Below, one piece after another: positions 40,770 through 51,038 of a DNA stretch of 64,000 nucleotides. A program made the translations under genes and the position numbers. Under the pieces are notes generated by a model. That model was not told the DNA's origin and made no database searches. It saw only the letters and a list, made by a program, of their open reading frames with translations. Location: contig JAWWNJ010000089.1 in the NCBI GenBank assembly GCA_037176885.1, forward strand, positions 930,001 to 994,000, given 5' to 3'. Within the stretch, counting starts at the first letter, position 1. Every line of letters begins with the position of its first letter. This DNA is from Favolaschia claudopus (taxonomy: Eukaryota > Basidiomycota > Agaricomycetes > Agaricales > Mycenaceae).

Positions 40770-43700
40770 TCAACGTAATTTCTTCGCCTCCTTCTCATAC
40801 GCCCTGATCATTTCAGGAGCGTTTTTGAGATCCTTTCTCGTCTGCCAAGAGTCATGCTGAGGACCATACCCCTTCCATCTCACTAACCACATGGGCTGCT
40901 TCCTCGACTTGTCGAACCGCTTGCCGACGACTTTCTCTACCTCGTACTCCTCCGTGACGAATCGGTCCGCTCTAGTATCCAGCATAATAGGACGGTCGCC
41001 CCATTTATCTGAACTCTCCTTGTAAGGCTTCAAGTGGTCGAGATTGAAGATGGGATAACCAGGATAACGGTCGTCTAGCCTCAAGCGATAGGTGCGTGGA
41101 TTGATACGTTGCAGGACTTCGAAAGGTCCTATCCATCTCTGTACTAACTTCGCTCCAGCTCCTGCTGCGTCAACCCATTCCAAGGAATGAGGATTGACTA
41201 AGACTCTGGAGCCAACCTTGAAATCAGGCACCTCCCTACGCCCTCGGTTGTGGTAACGCGCTTGTTCATGCTGTGCACGAGCAATCGCCAAGCGAGCGTT
41301 CTCCCTTGATACCCTTAGTCGTTCCAGGTACGTACTCGTTCCTTTGACCAAACCATAGTCTGCTGTTGATCCTTTTTCACCAGGGAGGAGGAAGTCCAAA
41401 GGGGTCTTTGGCTCGAAACCATATAGCAGATTGAATGGTGTAGTTCCTATTGACGAATGGAAATTACCGTTGTAGGCGAACTCCAAGAGCTTGAGCCACA
41501 TAGCCCAGTCTGATCGATCCTTCGACACGAAAGCTCTCAACATTGTCTCGAGTTGTTTATTCAGATTTTCAGTCTGGCCGTCATGTTGTGGATGGTGGGA
41601 AGACGACAACGACATCTTCGTTCCCAAAGCCTTCGTTACCGCCGTCCAAAAATCTGACGTCCAACGCGGGTCACGATCAGCTATAATGCTATCGGGTAAT
41701 CCAAATCGTGAAACAATGTGCTCGACGAACAACTCCGCAAAGCCTTGAGCGGTGAGGCCTGAAGTGGTAGGAATAAATGATGCATGCTTCGACAATCGGT
41801 CTACCACCACCAAGATAGAATTAAACTCTCCCGACCAGGGAAGGTTTACTATTAAATCTAAGGATATAGATTCATATGGTCGGGATGGAATTGGGTTCGG
41901 AGTAAGGAATCCATATTTAGTGAAATTTCGTTGCTTGATTTTCTGACATATATCGCAGGTAGAAATGAAGTCTTCAATATCTACTTTCATCCGCTTCCAG
42001 TAGAATTTCGAACTCAACTTCATCCACAACCTTTCCGGGCTGGTATGAGGAGATTCGACCGGAGAGTAGTGAGCTTCCCTCATGACCTCTTTCTTCTTCG
42101 ACTCCGGTACGCATAAACGAGGGTGATAATCCGCGTCTCTAAAGAACAGAAGCCCTTGGTCTGATTTAAAGAATCTCTGACCCGGACGCCATAGTCCTTT
42201 GGCTACACTCTCCTGTTGCAATATGGATTTAAACTCTCTGTCCTCGTGGTACGCTGCTACCCAAGTTTGTCTGTATTCGTCACTCATACCGATATGTATA
42301 TTAGGCGGCGGGTTGAGAGCCCCCCAATACTGAGCTGACGGCTCAAGCGTGTCCAATTCCTCGTCTGACTCATCCTCGTTCAAAGTCGGCCGAGTTTCCT
42401 TCAAAGTCTCCGTTACTCCTTCTACCGGGTTCGATATTGTTTCTTTTTTCTCTAGTATACCCCCCCCAATCTCGAAGGTCGGTTTCACGGAGTCTTCCGA
42501 GATGTCCAAAAGCTGATTCTCCGGTACTAGCCTTGCTTCCTCTTCGTAGTCTGTACACGGAGCGGCTTGCCTTTTCCTTTTAGACTGTTCCTCATCTTCT
42601 GCTTTCAATTTTTGGCGCTGTGCTCTCGTAGTCGCAAACGCGCTCTGCTGCCCTTGTAAGCCATCCTCCACGGTCCAAGCTACGAAAGTAGCTTTCTGTG
42701 CTGGTTCCCTTGCTAACCAATCTTCTTGACCGTCCTTTAGGTCGTTCGACATTTCGATTGGGTTTGAATCTTCACCAGCAGGCGAAGTATGATCCGGTGG
42801 CGCTCGCGGTAGCCGAGAAAGAGGGTCGACATTCGAATGGGTACGACCAGGGCGATGGATTATCTCTAATCCTGGAGCATAAGCAGAGAATATTGCTCCC
42901 CACGCCGCTAGTCGACGGTTAGCGTTTTCGTAAGTCCTTGCCCATTGTAATGCCGAATGATCTGTTATTAACAAGATATTCTCCCCTTCAATGAAAGGCT
43001 GGAATTTTATAAGACTATCCTTTGCTGCAAGAGCTTCTCTCTCAGTTGTCGAGTAACGCAGTTCTGCTCCTTTGAAAGATCTGGACCAGTAAGCAATTAC
43101 TCTTTCGACATGGACTATGGTCTCATCCAACGTCTCGCCCCAGGTATCTGTGAAGTCGGTGTCACTATTCTTGGAGGCTACTTTCGTTACAAGGCGCGGG
43201 GGGGCGTTTCCAGCTTCGTAAGCTTCTTTTAGCTTGTCGTAAGCTCTCGTGCCTTTCAAATCCTTCACGCGAATTGGCTGAATTTGTTGTAACGCAGCTC
43301 CAGCGGCTTCATCCGAAGCGTCAGAGTATAGACGGTAAGGTAGTCCCTCTATTGGATGTCCCAACAAAGGAGCTGATTGCAGAGCCATCTTCGCAGCCTG
43401 GAAAGCATATTCCTCTTCTTCTCCCCAGTGCCACTTCGTCTCTTTGCGTAAGAGCTTGAACAGCGGAGCACAAATGCTCGCGTAGAACGGAATGAAGGAA
43501 GAGAAGTATACGACCATCCCTAGAAAGCCCTGCAATTGCGCTAATTTCCTAGGTCTTTCCAGCTCTATAATAGCTTGCACTTTTTCCTTGTGCGTCGATA
43601 AGCCCAACCTCGAAACTTTGTGACCCAGCAAGAGTATCGATGAGTAGAATAGATGGCACTTGGAGGGTGAGAGAGTCACTCCTGCGCTCTCTATCGCTCC

Positions 43701-45917
43701 CAGTACTTTATCCAGATGCTCAATATGCTCCTCATAGCTTTTTGAATACACCACTATGTCGTCAATGTATACCAGGCAGAAGAGCCACAGATAAGGTGCG
43801 AGAATTCCTTGCATTATTCTTTGAAATATAGGAGGTCCATTCCTTAGACCGAAAGGCATCCTCTTAAATTGCGCCAGCCCCCTATGCGTTCTGAAGGCTG
43901 TCTTCTCCACATCCTCTGCAGCTATTTCTAATTGATTAAAACCAGCCAGGGCGTCCAGCGATGATAAAACTTGAGCGCCAGATAAGGAAGATAGAATCTC
44001 CGATTGACGGGGTATAGGGAACTCATCCGCAATCGTTACGGCGTTCAGCTTCCTGTAATCAACGCAGAAACGGGGTTTCCCGTTTCGATAGGCTATAACT
44101 ACAGGTGCGCTCCATGGACTTATAGAAGGCTCAATAACTCCTTGCTCAAACCATTTTTTGAGCTGAGTATCAATCACCTCCCTTTTCTGAGGCGAACTTC
44201 CGTACATCGGGACTGCTATAGGTTCCACGTTTTCTTTGACCCGAATCTTAGCTTGTGCGTCCAGATGTCCTAACCGCCCATCAAAACCGAAAGCTTTAAC
44301 TCTCCTTTTCAGCATTTCCCAAGCCTTCGTTTTCAGATGATCGGGGAGCGATCCTACGTCCAATAATTCTTCCATCTTCTCTGAAGGATACAATGTGTCG
44401 TCAGGAACCGCTGCCAGCTTAGGTCCGTAATTCTCCTCCTGATCTTGTCCTTTATCCGATTCATCTGGAGCTAGAGATTCCTTGCCTAACTGGCCCTCCT
44501 GACTACGTACGTGTACTCCTCTCAGTCGATTTTCCTCTTCTGGAGACACCCCGGTTCCGAAATCAGTACGTATTATTGGCTCTTTACTTCCTTCCTGTTT
44601 AGGTGGTTCAGATTTAGGCTCCAATTGCGCCTGTATCAGAGTGGAGACCAAGTTCGCATGCCGTTGAAGTAGACCCAAATCCTCCTCGTTTTGCGGGGAA
44701 TCAAAGTAAGTCTGAGGATCCATCAGATGTCCTAGTATTTCTCCTTTTCTTATCATGCGAGGGCGATTGCTGATGTTACTGACAGATAGTACCGGTTTGC
44801 GCGAAGAGATCAAGGTGTTCGGAATGGCGAAGAAAGAATCCTCAGCGTTAGCTAGGAGGTTACGTTCCACTACCCATTCTTTATCTTCACTGAAGTCTCC
44901 ATCCAGAGCGACTATCTTGCATTCCTGAGCGCGTATACGATAGTCTTCTGCAGCTCGGACAATTCTCCCTTCTATGCCGTTGCGAAGACGTCGACGTCGA
45001 CGTCGCGCCTTGTCCCGTCTGTGAGCTTTTGCTACTGATTTCGATTTAACAAACGAATTCAGTCCGGCTGCTATTGTATGAGCTTCCGCTCTTCCAGGGA
45101 AAGAATCAACTCCTGACGCTCTGACAGCGTACTTGTCTACTCCGAAGAACACCTTTGTGCCCGCCTCCACGTTCCTAGTAACGTGTAGTTCGTAATTGGT
45201 CTGATAATCTTCTCCCAGAAGAATAGGTACGCTCATATTTTTCACCACGTAACATTCCACTTCCGTCTCAATGATATCCTCATCGACAGAAACCATGAAG
45301 AGCTTTAATTTCGTGAATCCTTTGATCTGAGTTCTCCTGTCGGTGAGTTGAGCCAAATTCATCTTTCGCCCCGTTTTAATGGACGGAGGATTCGTTAAGC
45401 TATCATAGAATTCTTGAGAGATCAACGAGATATCCGCTCCCGAATCCAAGCGTAGGTCTACCGGGTTCTTATCTACGTCGCCTACCCATCCTTTCACAGA
45501 TAGGACTGAGACGCCGATTGCTGAATCTCCTGGCTTCGGCCTTCGCTTTGGCAGAATTCTAATAGGTTCAGCATCTGGAGCGGGCAACGATACGTCTTCA
45601 ACTTCAATTGTCCTTGAAGCTGTATTGGTCTCTCCCGTCTGCACTTCCTTAGATACCTCAACCTCGACCGGATCCGCGTCGGGATCTTCCATCAGTAGTC
45701 CATGACGAGCTTTGGGGATCCTCGCGTACTCTTCCCAAGATTCGTCTTCCACCTCTTCTACACTTACTTTCCTTCTCGATGGAAGGTTTGAGGTAAGATT
45801 CATCTTACCTCCCGCTTTTTCCATGTCCGATGCGAATAATCCGTTGACGTCGTTATCTACCGTAAGGGTCTTACACAGAACAGCGTCACCCAATGGTGAA
45901 GCTACTTCTGTAGCCAT
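40770..45917 (-). CDS. pol: Ty3/gypsy Pol polyprotein with chromodomain (about 1715 aa)
   Basis: Domains in order are: aspartic protease (LDSGADISLIS, about residue 160); reverse transcriptase (FCVDYRKLNAVT, catalytic YIDDIVVYS near 720); RNase H (LYSDASDEAAG near 865, then ITDHSALQWAR); integrase (zinc-binding H..H..CDICQ near 1290-1325; DRDPRWTSDFW near 1415); and a C-terminal chromodomain (YEVEKVVGKR, then WLVRWKGYGPQHDSWQ, about 1656-1715). The order protease-RT-RNaseH-integrase-chromodomain identifies a chromovirus. The chromodomain is known to steer integration to marked chromatin. The ATG used (ATGGCTACAG) lies three bases beyond the gag stop, in the -1 frame. Confidence 0.95.
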   Translation of the reverse strand: MATEVASPLGDAVLCKTLTVDNDVNGLFASDMEKAGGKMNLTSNLPSRRKVSVEEVEDESWEEYARIPKARHGLLMEDPDADPVEVEVSKEVQTGETNTASRTIEVEDVSLPAPDAEPIRILPKRRPKPGDSAIGVSVLSVKGWVGDVDKNPVDLRLDSGADISLISQEFYDSLTNPPSIKTGRKMNLAQLTDRRTQIKGFTKLKLFMVSVDEDIIETEVECYVVKNMSVPILLGEDYQTNYELHVTRNVEAGTKVFFGVDKYAVRASGVDSFPGRAEAHTIAAGLNSFVKSKSVAKAHRRDKARRRRRRLRNGIEGRIVRAAEDYRIRAQECKIVALDGDFSEDKEWVVERNLLANAEDSFFAIPNTLISSRKPVLSVSNISNRPRMIRKGEILGHLMDPQTYFDSPQNEEDLGLLQRHANLVSTLIQAQLEPKSEPPKQEGSKEPIIRTDFGTGVSPEEENRLRGVHVRSQEGQLGKESLAPDESDKGQDQEENYGPKLAAVPDDTLYPSEKMEELLDVGSLPDHLKTKAWEMLKRRVKAFGFDGRLGHLDAQAKIRVKENVEPIAVPMYGSSPQKREVIDTQLKKWFEQGVIEPSISPWSAPVVIAYRNGKPRFCVDYRKLNAVTIADEFPIPRQSEILSSLSGAQVLSSLDALAGFNQLEIAAEDVEKTAFRTHRGLAQFKRMPFGLRNGPPIFQRIMQGILAPYLWLFCLVYIDDIVVYSKSYEEHIEHLDKVLGAIESAGVTLSPSKCHLFYSSILLLGHKVSRLGLSTHKEKVQAIIELERPRKLAQLQGFLGMVVYFSSFIPFYASICAPLFKLLRKETKWHWGEEEEYAFQAAKMALQSAPLLGHPIEGLPYRLYSDASDEAAGAALQQIQPIRVKDLKGTRAYDKLKEAYEAGNAPPRLVTKVASKNSDTDFTDTWGETLDETIVHVERVIAYWSRSFKGAELRYSTTEREALAAKDSLIKFQPFIEGENILLITDHSALQWARTYENANRRLAAWGAIFSAYAPGLEIIHRPGRTHSNVDPLSRLPRAPPDHTSPAGEDSNPIEMSNDLKDGQEDWLAREPAQKATFVAWTVEDGLQGQQSAFATTRAQRQKLKAEDEEQSKRKRQAAPCTDYEEEARLVPENQLLDISEDSVKPTFEIGGGILEKKETISNPVEGVTETLKETRPTLNEDESDEELDTLEPSAQYWGALNPPPNIHIGMSDEYRQTWVAAYHEDREFKSILQQESVAKGLWRPGQRFFKSDQGLLFFRDADYHPRLCVPESKKKEVMREAHYSPVESPHTSPERLWMKLSSKFYWKRMKVDIEDFISTCDICQKIKQRNFTKYGFLTPNPIPSRPYESISLDLIVNLPWSGEFNSILVVVDRLSKHASFIPTTSGLTAQGFAELFVEHIVSRFGLPDSIIADRDPRWTSDFWTAVTKALGTKMSLSSSHHPQHDGQTENLNKQLETMLRAFVSKDRSDWAMWLKLLEFAYNGNFHSSIGTTPFNLLYGFEPKTPLDFLLPGEKGSTADYGLVKGTSTYLERLRVSRENARLAIARAQHEQARYHNRGRREVPDFKVGSRVLVNPHSLEWVDAAGAGAKLVQRWIGPFEVLQRINPRTYRLRLDDRYPGYPIFNLDHLKPYKESSDKWGDRPIMLDTRADRFVTEEYEVEKVVGKRFDKSRKQPMWLVRWKGYGPQHDSWQTRKDLKNAPEMIRAYEKEAKKLR

Positions 45918-45919
45918 AT

Positions 45920-48856
45920 TCAAAAAGAAGAGTCTCGGAGGCGGTCATCCAGTAGCACAGAGTAAGCGCTGTGGTACATAACTTCCGTCTCGTCGTCCGT
46001 AGGACTGGACGCGGTCAAATTGACGCTTCTATTTTGCCTCTCCAGATACACGTTCCAATCTGGGCATTCTCTATCCCAATGGTTGGAGCTGCCGCATACC
46101 TTACATGGAGACGGAGGTAACTTTCCCATCTTTGTCGTGACATGATCATTTTTAGCAAATGGATATCCGCCCTTGGGAGGCGGACGCTGACGCCTCTTTA
46201 CTATCTGAAAAGCATCACGGAAGGTTTCAGATTCAAGACCCGAGGTACTCTCGAGCAAAACTTCTTCTTGCTCAGGACCAGCCGATTCCTCAGCCTCTCC
46301 TATGTTAACGTTTCGGCGATTCAAACGAGAAGGGGGTTGAGGTCGATATCCTAGCCGTCGGAGCATCGAGTCGATATTTCCAGGAGTTACTACTTCGGAG
46401 GGAGAGGAACGGACGGCGTCTACTAAAGATTCGTCGTGTTCGTTGATCTTGTCGAACAACTCCTCAGTAGTTCTAATGTTTTCTAGGATCAAGATCGAGC
46501 TCCATCTAATAGGAGCTTTTCTCATCACTAGCTGTACCTCCAATGGGCCGCCGTCATCCGAGTTAGCTAGCATTCGTACAGCCCTAACTCTTCGGCCGAA
46601 AAACATTTGTGGAGTTTCGTGTTCGTGGCCTTTCTGTCTGAAGGATTGGTTTTCAAACTCAATGTTCTTCTGCAGTTGCCACTTTCGACCCAGATATCGG
46701 TCCTTGATCTCCTGTAAGTAAACCAAGTAGTGTTCCCTCATCGCTGCTTGTTTAGTTGACGGCAACGTGGAGAACCACATTTGGATTGCGGATCCTTTAG
46801 TCAAGCGCGATGGCAGCCAAAATCCTAAAGCCTTTGGGAGCCAACCCATTAGCATAGCAACCTGACTTACTTCCCAGAAGTAGTCGATGGCGGTATCCCA
46901 ATGACCATCCCATTCCGGTAAGAACTCTACTTTTAACTTCGGCTCTATCGTAGGAACTAAAGTACCGTAAGGAGCTCCGGGAGCGACGTAAGGAAACCTC
47001 GTATCGAAATTGAATCCTCCACCGCCTCCTGGTCCTCCGGCATCGTCTCCTCCGCCTCCTCCTCCTCCGTTCGGATCTGGAGGACCAGGAGGTGACGGGA
47101 AAAACGGATCGCCTTCACCATTGGGTTTTGGTTGTTTGTCTCCACGAGGTGGTCGACGAGGCGGGTGTTGGCGACGATCGTCTCCCTCTGAGTCGTCGTC
47201 ATCCGATGGATCACCTCCACCCCCAGCACCTTCGAATTCTCGCTCACCAGCGGGTGGAGCAGAGTCACTCGCCTCTTTCTCTTCCTCTTCACGCCTCGAC
47301 GCGCCCTCCTCAGCAGCTTGCGCCGGCGGAGGTCTTCCTTGAGTCGGTTGTTCCCCTTCTGCTCTATCATAAGGGTACTGACCTCGGGGTGCCTGACTTA
47401 TAGATTCGTCTGGGAACCCGTAGTTTGAAGGCGCGGCCATACCCCGAAGAGGGTCAGGTAGATGCGACCCCGGAACTCCAACAGGATGAGAAGGTTTCCC
47501 TCCTCCCGTCTTGGGCATGAAGAAGTGCTCAGGATCTTTAAACCTGAGCCCAGAACTCAGAAGTCCAGAGCGAACGTTAGAGAAGTTCCAATGGGCAGAT
47601 GGTGATTCAAAATTGACTGATTTAGATTGTGAAGGAGCGGCGTCCTGTTTGGAGGGAGGTTTCGTGGAGCCAGATCGCCTAGGGACGTGCGTCGTTTCCT
47701 TCTCCTTACCTTTTCCTTTAGGTGTAGCTGGAGGAAGAACAAAGCCAGCTCCAGCTCCGAAGCTTGAAGTGCTTACGGGAACGAACTCTCTTCTTTGCCC
47801 ATCAACGGTGTAAAAGTAAGTAGAAGGTTTCTCCTCCTTTTCACGCTGAGGGAACGCGTCAAGTAGGTGTTCTGGAACCAGAAGCTTATCTCCAATACGA
47901 TCCGTTTCCGGATTATAGCCTTCAGGCCATAACTTCCGAAAGTGAGGGACATTCTGATACAAATAATCGAGACTGATTGACGCGTCAAAGGTTCTCGGTA
48001 CGTTGCTGTATATCTCCTCGAGCGTAGAGACTGGTGATAACGGAAGAGAGGCTTCCGTCTGTGGGCTGCATTCCGAATAATATTTATAGATATTCCTGAT
48101 GGCCAGCTCCAGCCTTTCCCTCAACGCTAGCCACGCGGCTTGTAGTTCACCCAAGGTATGGGATCCCCTGAGATTGGAGAGAATAAGACGACTAGGATCG
48201 ATTTTGAAGTAGGAGGTACGTTCAGGAACCAAGGAAGACGCGTTTAAGACAGTGGCCTGAAGCTCTTTAACTACGAACTCCAACTGCGATGACAATGCCG
48301 ACCGCAAACCAAATCGCTCTGAAATTCTTCCTACTTCTGGCGATCCTGATAGTATCCCTCTATCTAGTACGTCCGTCACTAGCAACTCCTGCTTATTGAT
48401 TATTTCATAGCAGCGTTGTTCTAACGAAGGTTCTCCTTTAACCGGCGTGCTGAATTGCGTTACTAACTCTTCCAGGTCTCGAGCTGCTGCCATTCGTACT
48501 TGCTCAAATTTAGGCGAAAGAGTTGATTCAGCTCCTCCCATAGCTGACGGAGGACGACTAGGCGGTCCTGTCGGTAAGGAGGTCATTTGCGGAAATCCTG
48601 AGTCGAGCTGAGTAGAAGTCGTAGGTATTTCAGCTGGCGGAACAGATGTCTCGAAGGTAGTCGCGTTGGACCCTTTTTCAGGGCTCTTCGTAGATGGAGG
48701 TTTAGCAGGAGAAGTTGGCGCGCTGTAGCCACGACGAAGTCCAGTCGGAGTGACAATAACGTTGGAGGACTTCGAGTAGGGTGACCTCCCGCTAGGAGTC
48801 CAAAATCCTGTCGCTACCTTCTCCGGAGATACCGAACGAGAAGCTGTTCGAGACAA
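45920..48856 (-). CDS. gag: Ty3/gypsy Gag protein (978 aa)
   Basis: This is a long Gag with a Ser/Pro-rich N-terminal region (SPEKVATGFWTPSGRSP), a Pro/Gly/Asp-rich centre (SPPGPPDPNGGGGG), a capsid-like helical region after about residue 650 (WDTAIDYFWEVSQVAMLMGW) and one CCHC knuckle near the end (CKVCGSSNHWDREC, CX2CX4HX4C). The Gag forms the particle and binds element RNA. It ends in TTTTTGA, with pol beginning at ATATG in the -1 frame. At 978 residues it is longer than typical Ty3 Gag, mainly through the low-complexity centre. A minus-strand extension upstream to 49074 is in another frame. Confidence 0.88.
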   Translation of the reverse strand: MSRTASRSVSPEKVATGFWTPSGRSPYSKSSNVIVTPTGLRRGYSAPTSPAKPPSTKSPEKGSNATTFETSVPPAEIPTTSTQLDSGFPQMTSLPTGPPSRPPSAMGGAESTLSPKFEQVRMAAARDLEELVTQFSTPVKGEPSLEQRCYEIINKQELLVTDVLDRGILSGSPEVGRISERFGLRSALSSQLEFVVKELQATVLNASSLVPERTSYFKIDPSRLILSNLRGSHTLGELQAAWLALRERLELAIRNIYKYYSECSPQTEASLPLSPVSTLEEIYSNVPRTFDASISLDYLYQNVPHFRKLWPEGYNPETDRIGDKLLVPEHLLDAFPQREKEEKPSTYFYTVDGQRREFVPVSTSSFGAGAGFVLPPATPKGKGKEKETTHVPRRSGSTKPPSKQDAAPSQSKSVNFESPSAHWNFSNVRSGLLSSGLRFKDPEHFFMPKTGGGKPSHPVGVPGSHLPDPLRGMAAPSNYGFPDESISQAPRGQYPYDRAEGEQPTQGRPPPAQAAEEGASRREEEEKEASDSAPPAGEREFEGAGGGGDPSDDDDSEGDDRRQHPPRRPPRGDKQPKPNGEGDPFFPSPPGPPDPNGGGGGGGDDAGGPGGGGGFNFDTRFPYVAPGAPYGTLVPTIEPKLKVEFLPEWDGHWDTAIDYFWEVSQVAMLMGWLPKALGFWLPSRLTKGSAIQMWFSTLPSTKQAAMREHYLVYLQEIKDRYLGRKWQLQKNIEFENQSFRQKGHEHETPQMFFGRRVRAVRMLANSDDGGPLEVQLVMRKAPIRWSSILILENIRTTEELFDKINEHDESLVDAVRSSPSEVVTPGNIDSMLRRLGYRPQPPSRLNRRNVNIGEAEESAGPEQEEVLLESTSGLESETFRDAFQIVKRRQRPPPKGGYPFAKNDHVTTKMGKLPPSPCKVCGSSNHWDRECPDWNVYLERQNRSVNLTASSPTDDETEVMYHSAYSVLLDDRLRDSSF

Positions 48857-49018
48857 CGAAGCCTCAGATCCCTGATCTCCCGTGCGGGAACCACCTGATT
48901 CAATAGGACGTCCCGCTCGATTGGGATTCTTTCTAGTTGCTGAAGGTACTCGAGAAGTAGTATTACGACCTCGGGATCCTGAAGGAAAGCTCGTTTGGCG
49001 CGACCCAGCCAGGCTGAA

Positions 49019-49036
49019 GACTTCCCAATGTGTCCA
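49019..49036 (-). promoter_or_regulatory. Primer-binding site of gypsy element
   Basis: On the minus strand TGGACACATTGGGAAGTC starts three bases after the 5' LTR end. TGG is the expected complement of a tRNA CCA end. Confidence 0.6.
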
Positions 49037-49039
49037 CTT

Positions 49040-49523
49040 TGCGAGGAGTCGCTCGCTAACGGGACTTCAAGCACTCAAAGGGACGCGACGAGCTTTGTGG
49101 TAAGACCCAGAAACGGTCGAATATATTGACTTACAATCTACAGACGAATGCTCGTGCTATAGATGTAAAAGGATAACCCTCTTTGAATGCTCAAGAGAGG
49201 GGGAGCTGATTACAGCTGATAACGAGCTTCAAAGTAATAGTCAGTAAACTAGCTGAGAGATAGAACTTATCTCTCTATGATATTCCTTTTAACCTAACTC
49301 CCGTACCTCTCCCAAGCTCGGAGTTACTCAACGAAGCTTGAAGAGGTTAAGTGGGTGATGGTTTGGTGATAAGAAAGATAGATTCACGTGATATGTGACT
49401 ACTTGTTACATTGTAACGATATGTCACTACTTTGCTAATTTTACAAGTACGAGCGGTAAGAAGATATTCATAGTAAGTCAAAATTTAAAGTCCCTGGGGT
49501 TATAAAGCTTCAGATACCTTACA
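49040..49523 (-). repeat. 5' LTR of gypsy element
   Basis: This 484-bp repeat is apparently identical to 36902-37385. Confidence 0.92.
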
Positions 49524-49528
49524 GCGCG
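49524..49528. repeat. 5-bp target-site duplication of the gypsy element (right)
   Basis: GCGCG is identical to 36897-36901. Confidence 0.8.
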
Positions 49529-50010
49529 AGAGGAGGACACAACGCTCGAGCTGCGAGCGCTGGATGATGGTGCAGAGCTGCTTGCACGGGAGGAAGACGC
49601 AGCGCTGGAGCTGCGCGCACTGGACGATGCAGCGCTGCTGGAACGAGAGACGGAGGCCGAAGACGACGCGGAGCTACTCAGACGCGAAGCCGACGACGAT
49701 GCGGCGCTGCTTTAACGCGAAGAGGACGCATTGCTGGAAGCTGAGCTGCGTACGCTCGACGATGAGCTAGCACGAGAGGCTGACGAGGAAGGTAGTGCGG
49801 AACTACTAGCGCGGGATGACGGGACAGCGCTTGAGCTGCGACTGCTCGACGCAGAGCTGGCACGGGAAGCTGATGCCGAAGAGGATGCTGCGCTGCTGAC
49901 CCGGGAACAAGAAGCACTTGAGCTGCGCACAACAGATGACGAGCTGGCGCGAGAGGCCGACGAAGAAGGTGCTGCAGAGCTGCTTGCCCGGGACGAAGAG
50001 GGGAGATACA

Positions 50011-50410
50011 TTATGAATGTTTTCTTTTGTTGCACGCGCATCGTGGCCAACTCAGGCGAAGCGGAGCGTATCTTGGTATTGTACACTGGCCGCAGTGGAT
50101 ATCGAGGGATGGAATTGGGATCGGTGGGGGGACAAAGTCAGCTGTGTGGGCGTGTAGGCGGAGGTAGAGGTAGAGCATCGTGTCGTCGATTGTTTGGCAA
50201 AGTCATCGAGCGTCGCTCACAGCGCACGAGAGCAAGCACATTCGATACATAAAGCAAGGGCAGCGGATCCGACACAAAAGCCAAGAGCTAGCTTCCATTC
50301 TTCTTCCGCCCGCGACCGCCAACGTTGTTGAGCAAAACGAAGACTACTCTGATTTTGAAAGGCTACACTGGGACAAGCATCAACACCGCCCACAGTTTCG
50401 ACCTTTCCCT
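50011..50410. other. Intergenic region between the coding array and the GIY-YIG gene
   Basis: The plus frame of the array runs on to about 50252 without repeats. An in-frame stretch before 50411 (DFERLHWDKHQHRPQF) could be an additional 5' exon of the next gene, but no ATG with splice support was found. Confidence 0.35.
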
Positions 50411-51038
50411 ATGGATTACCGGTCTCTGAAGCGCAGACGCACGCGGGAAGAGCAACGAGCGTTCACAAATATGTATAATTTATATTTCGATATTTCCTTC
50501 CTGATTAAGAGAATCACATTTGCAGCCGGCGTCTTCCACCTTCGGAGCAGAAACGAATCCTGATTAAGCACAAGGACGACCTCCCGTATTTGCGAGAAGG
50601 TGGCGGCTACATTTATTTGACGGCGCAACTGCCGGGCGACGTTGTACAGGGTCAACGACGGAAAGAAATCGAAACTGAGCTCATAGTGAAGTGGGGTGAA
50701 ACCTCCCGGCTGACGGGAAGACAGGAAGACTACCGCCGGTGTGAGGCCGGACGGGTGCAGATGTGGATCGAAGCCGTTCACGTCGAGAGACGTTTGCTGG
50801 TCGGTGAGTGTGTCTTCAGTGTGCCGCGAATGTGGAGTGACGATATATTGGTGCAGAACGGCTCATTCATCTCGAGTTGACGGCGAGAGGGTACATCCGT
50901 GTAATATTCGTCAACCCGTGCGGGTGTGGGCATCGGCATCGGGAATACGTGTACCTGGGCGCGGGCTCATTCGCCGACATGGAGAGTGTCATGCGGCAAT
51001 GCCTGAGGGAGGTAGGTGAACCAGACGGGCAAATGTGA
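50411..51038 (+). CDS. GIY-YIG-like (T5orf172/Mug113-type) protein (173 aa)
   Basis: Exons are 50411-50472, 50526-50803 and 50857-51038, with two 53-bp introns (GTATAA..TTGCAG, GTGAGT..GTGCAG). The exon sum is 522. The protein contains GGGYIYLTAQLPG followed after a gap by VKWGETSRLTGRQEDYRRC, the GIY..YIG-like strands and arginine region of this nuclease superfamily. ERRLLVERLIHLELTARGY and NPCGCGHRHREYV follow, as in the short Agaricomycete members of the group. A conserved catalytic glutamate could be the one in VERLIHLE; activity is unproven. An upstream coding exon may be missing from the model. It lies on the opposite strand to its downstream neighbours. Confidence 0.68.

Larger units (their letters stand above)
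36902..49523 (-). mobile_element. Ty3/gypsy chromovirus with an extra third ORF (12.6 kb)
   Basis: The LTRs are 484 bp each (36902-37385 and 49040-49523), begin TGCGAGG and end CCTTACA. I saw no difference between them by eye. The order on the minus strand is 5' LTR, primer-binding site, gag (48856-45920), pol (45917-40770), ORF3 (40315-37412), polypurine tract, 3' LTR. All three frames are open over their full length, so the element looks complete and recent. Most chromoviruses lack an ORF after pol; here ORF3 resembles a resident gene family. Confidence 0.93.
36040..50010 (+). pseudogene. Minisatellite-coding gene split by the Ty3/gypsy element
   Basis: The left part runs to 36901 and the right part from 49524 to about 50010. 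Both consist of degenerate units of roughly 90 bp with shorter sub-units. On the plus strand they encode acidic Leu/Glu/Asp repeats (LELRTLDDELAREADEE). On the minus strand they encode Ser/Arg/Ala repeats (SSSASRASSSSSVRSS). Both strands stay open over most of the array, so the coding strand is uncertain. Joining across the GCGCG duplication keeps the plus frame. A TTTAAC at about 49711 creates stops on both strands, so the gene is probably already dead. The sequence at 36040-36383 holds no recognised feature. Confidence 0.5.
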
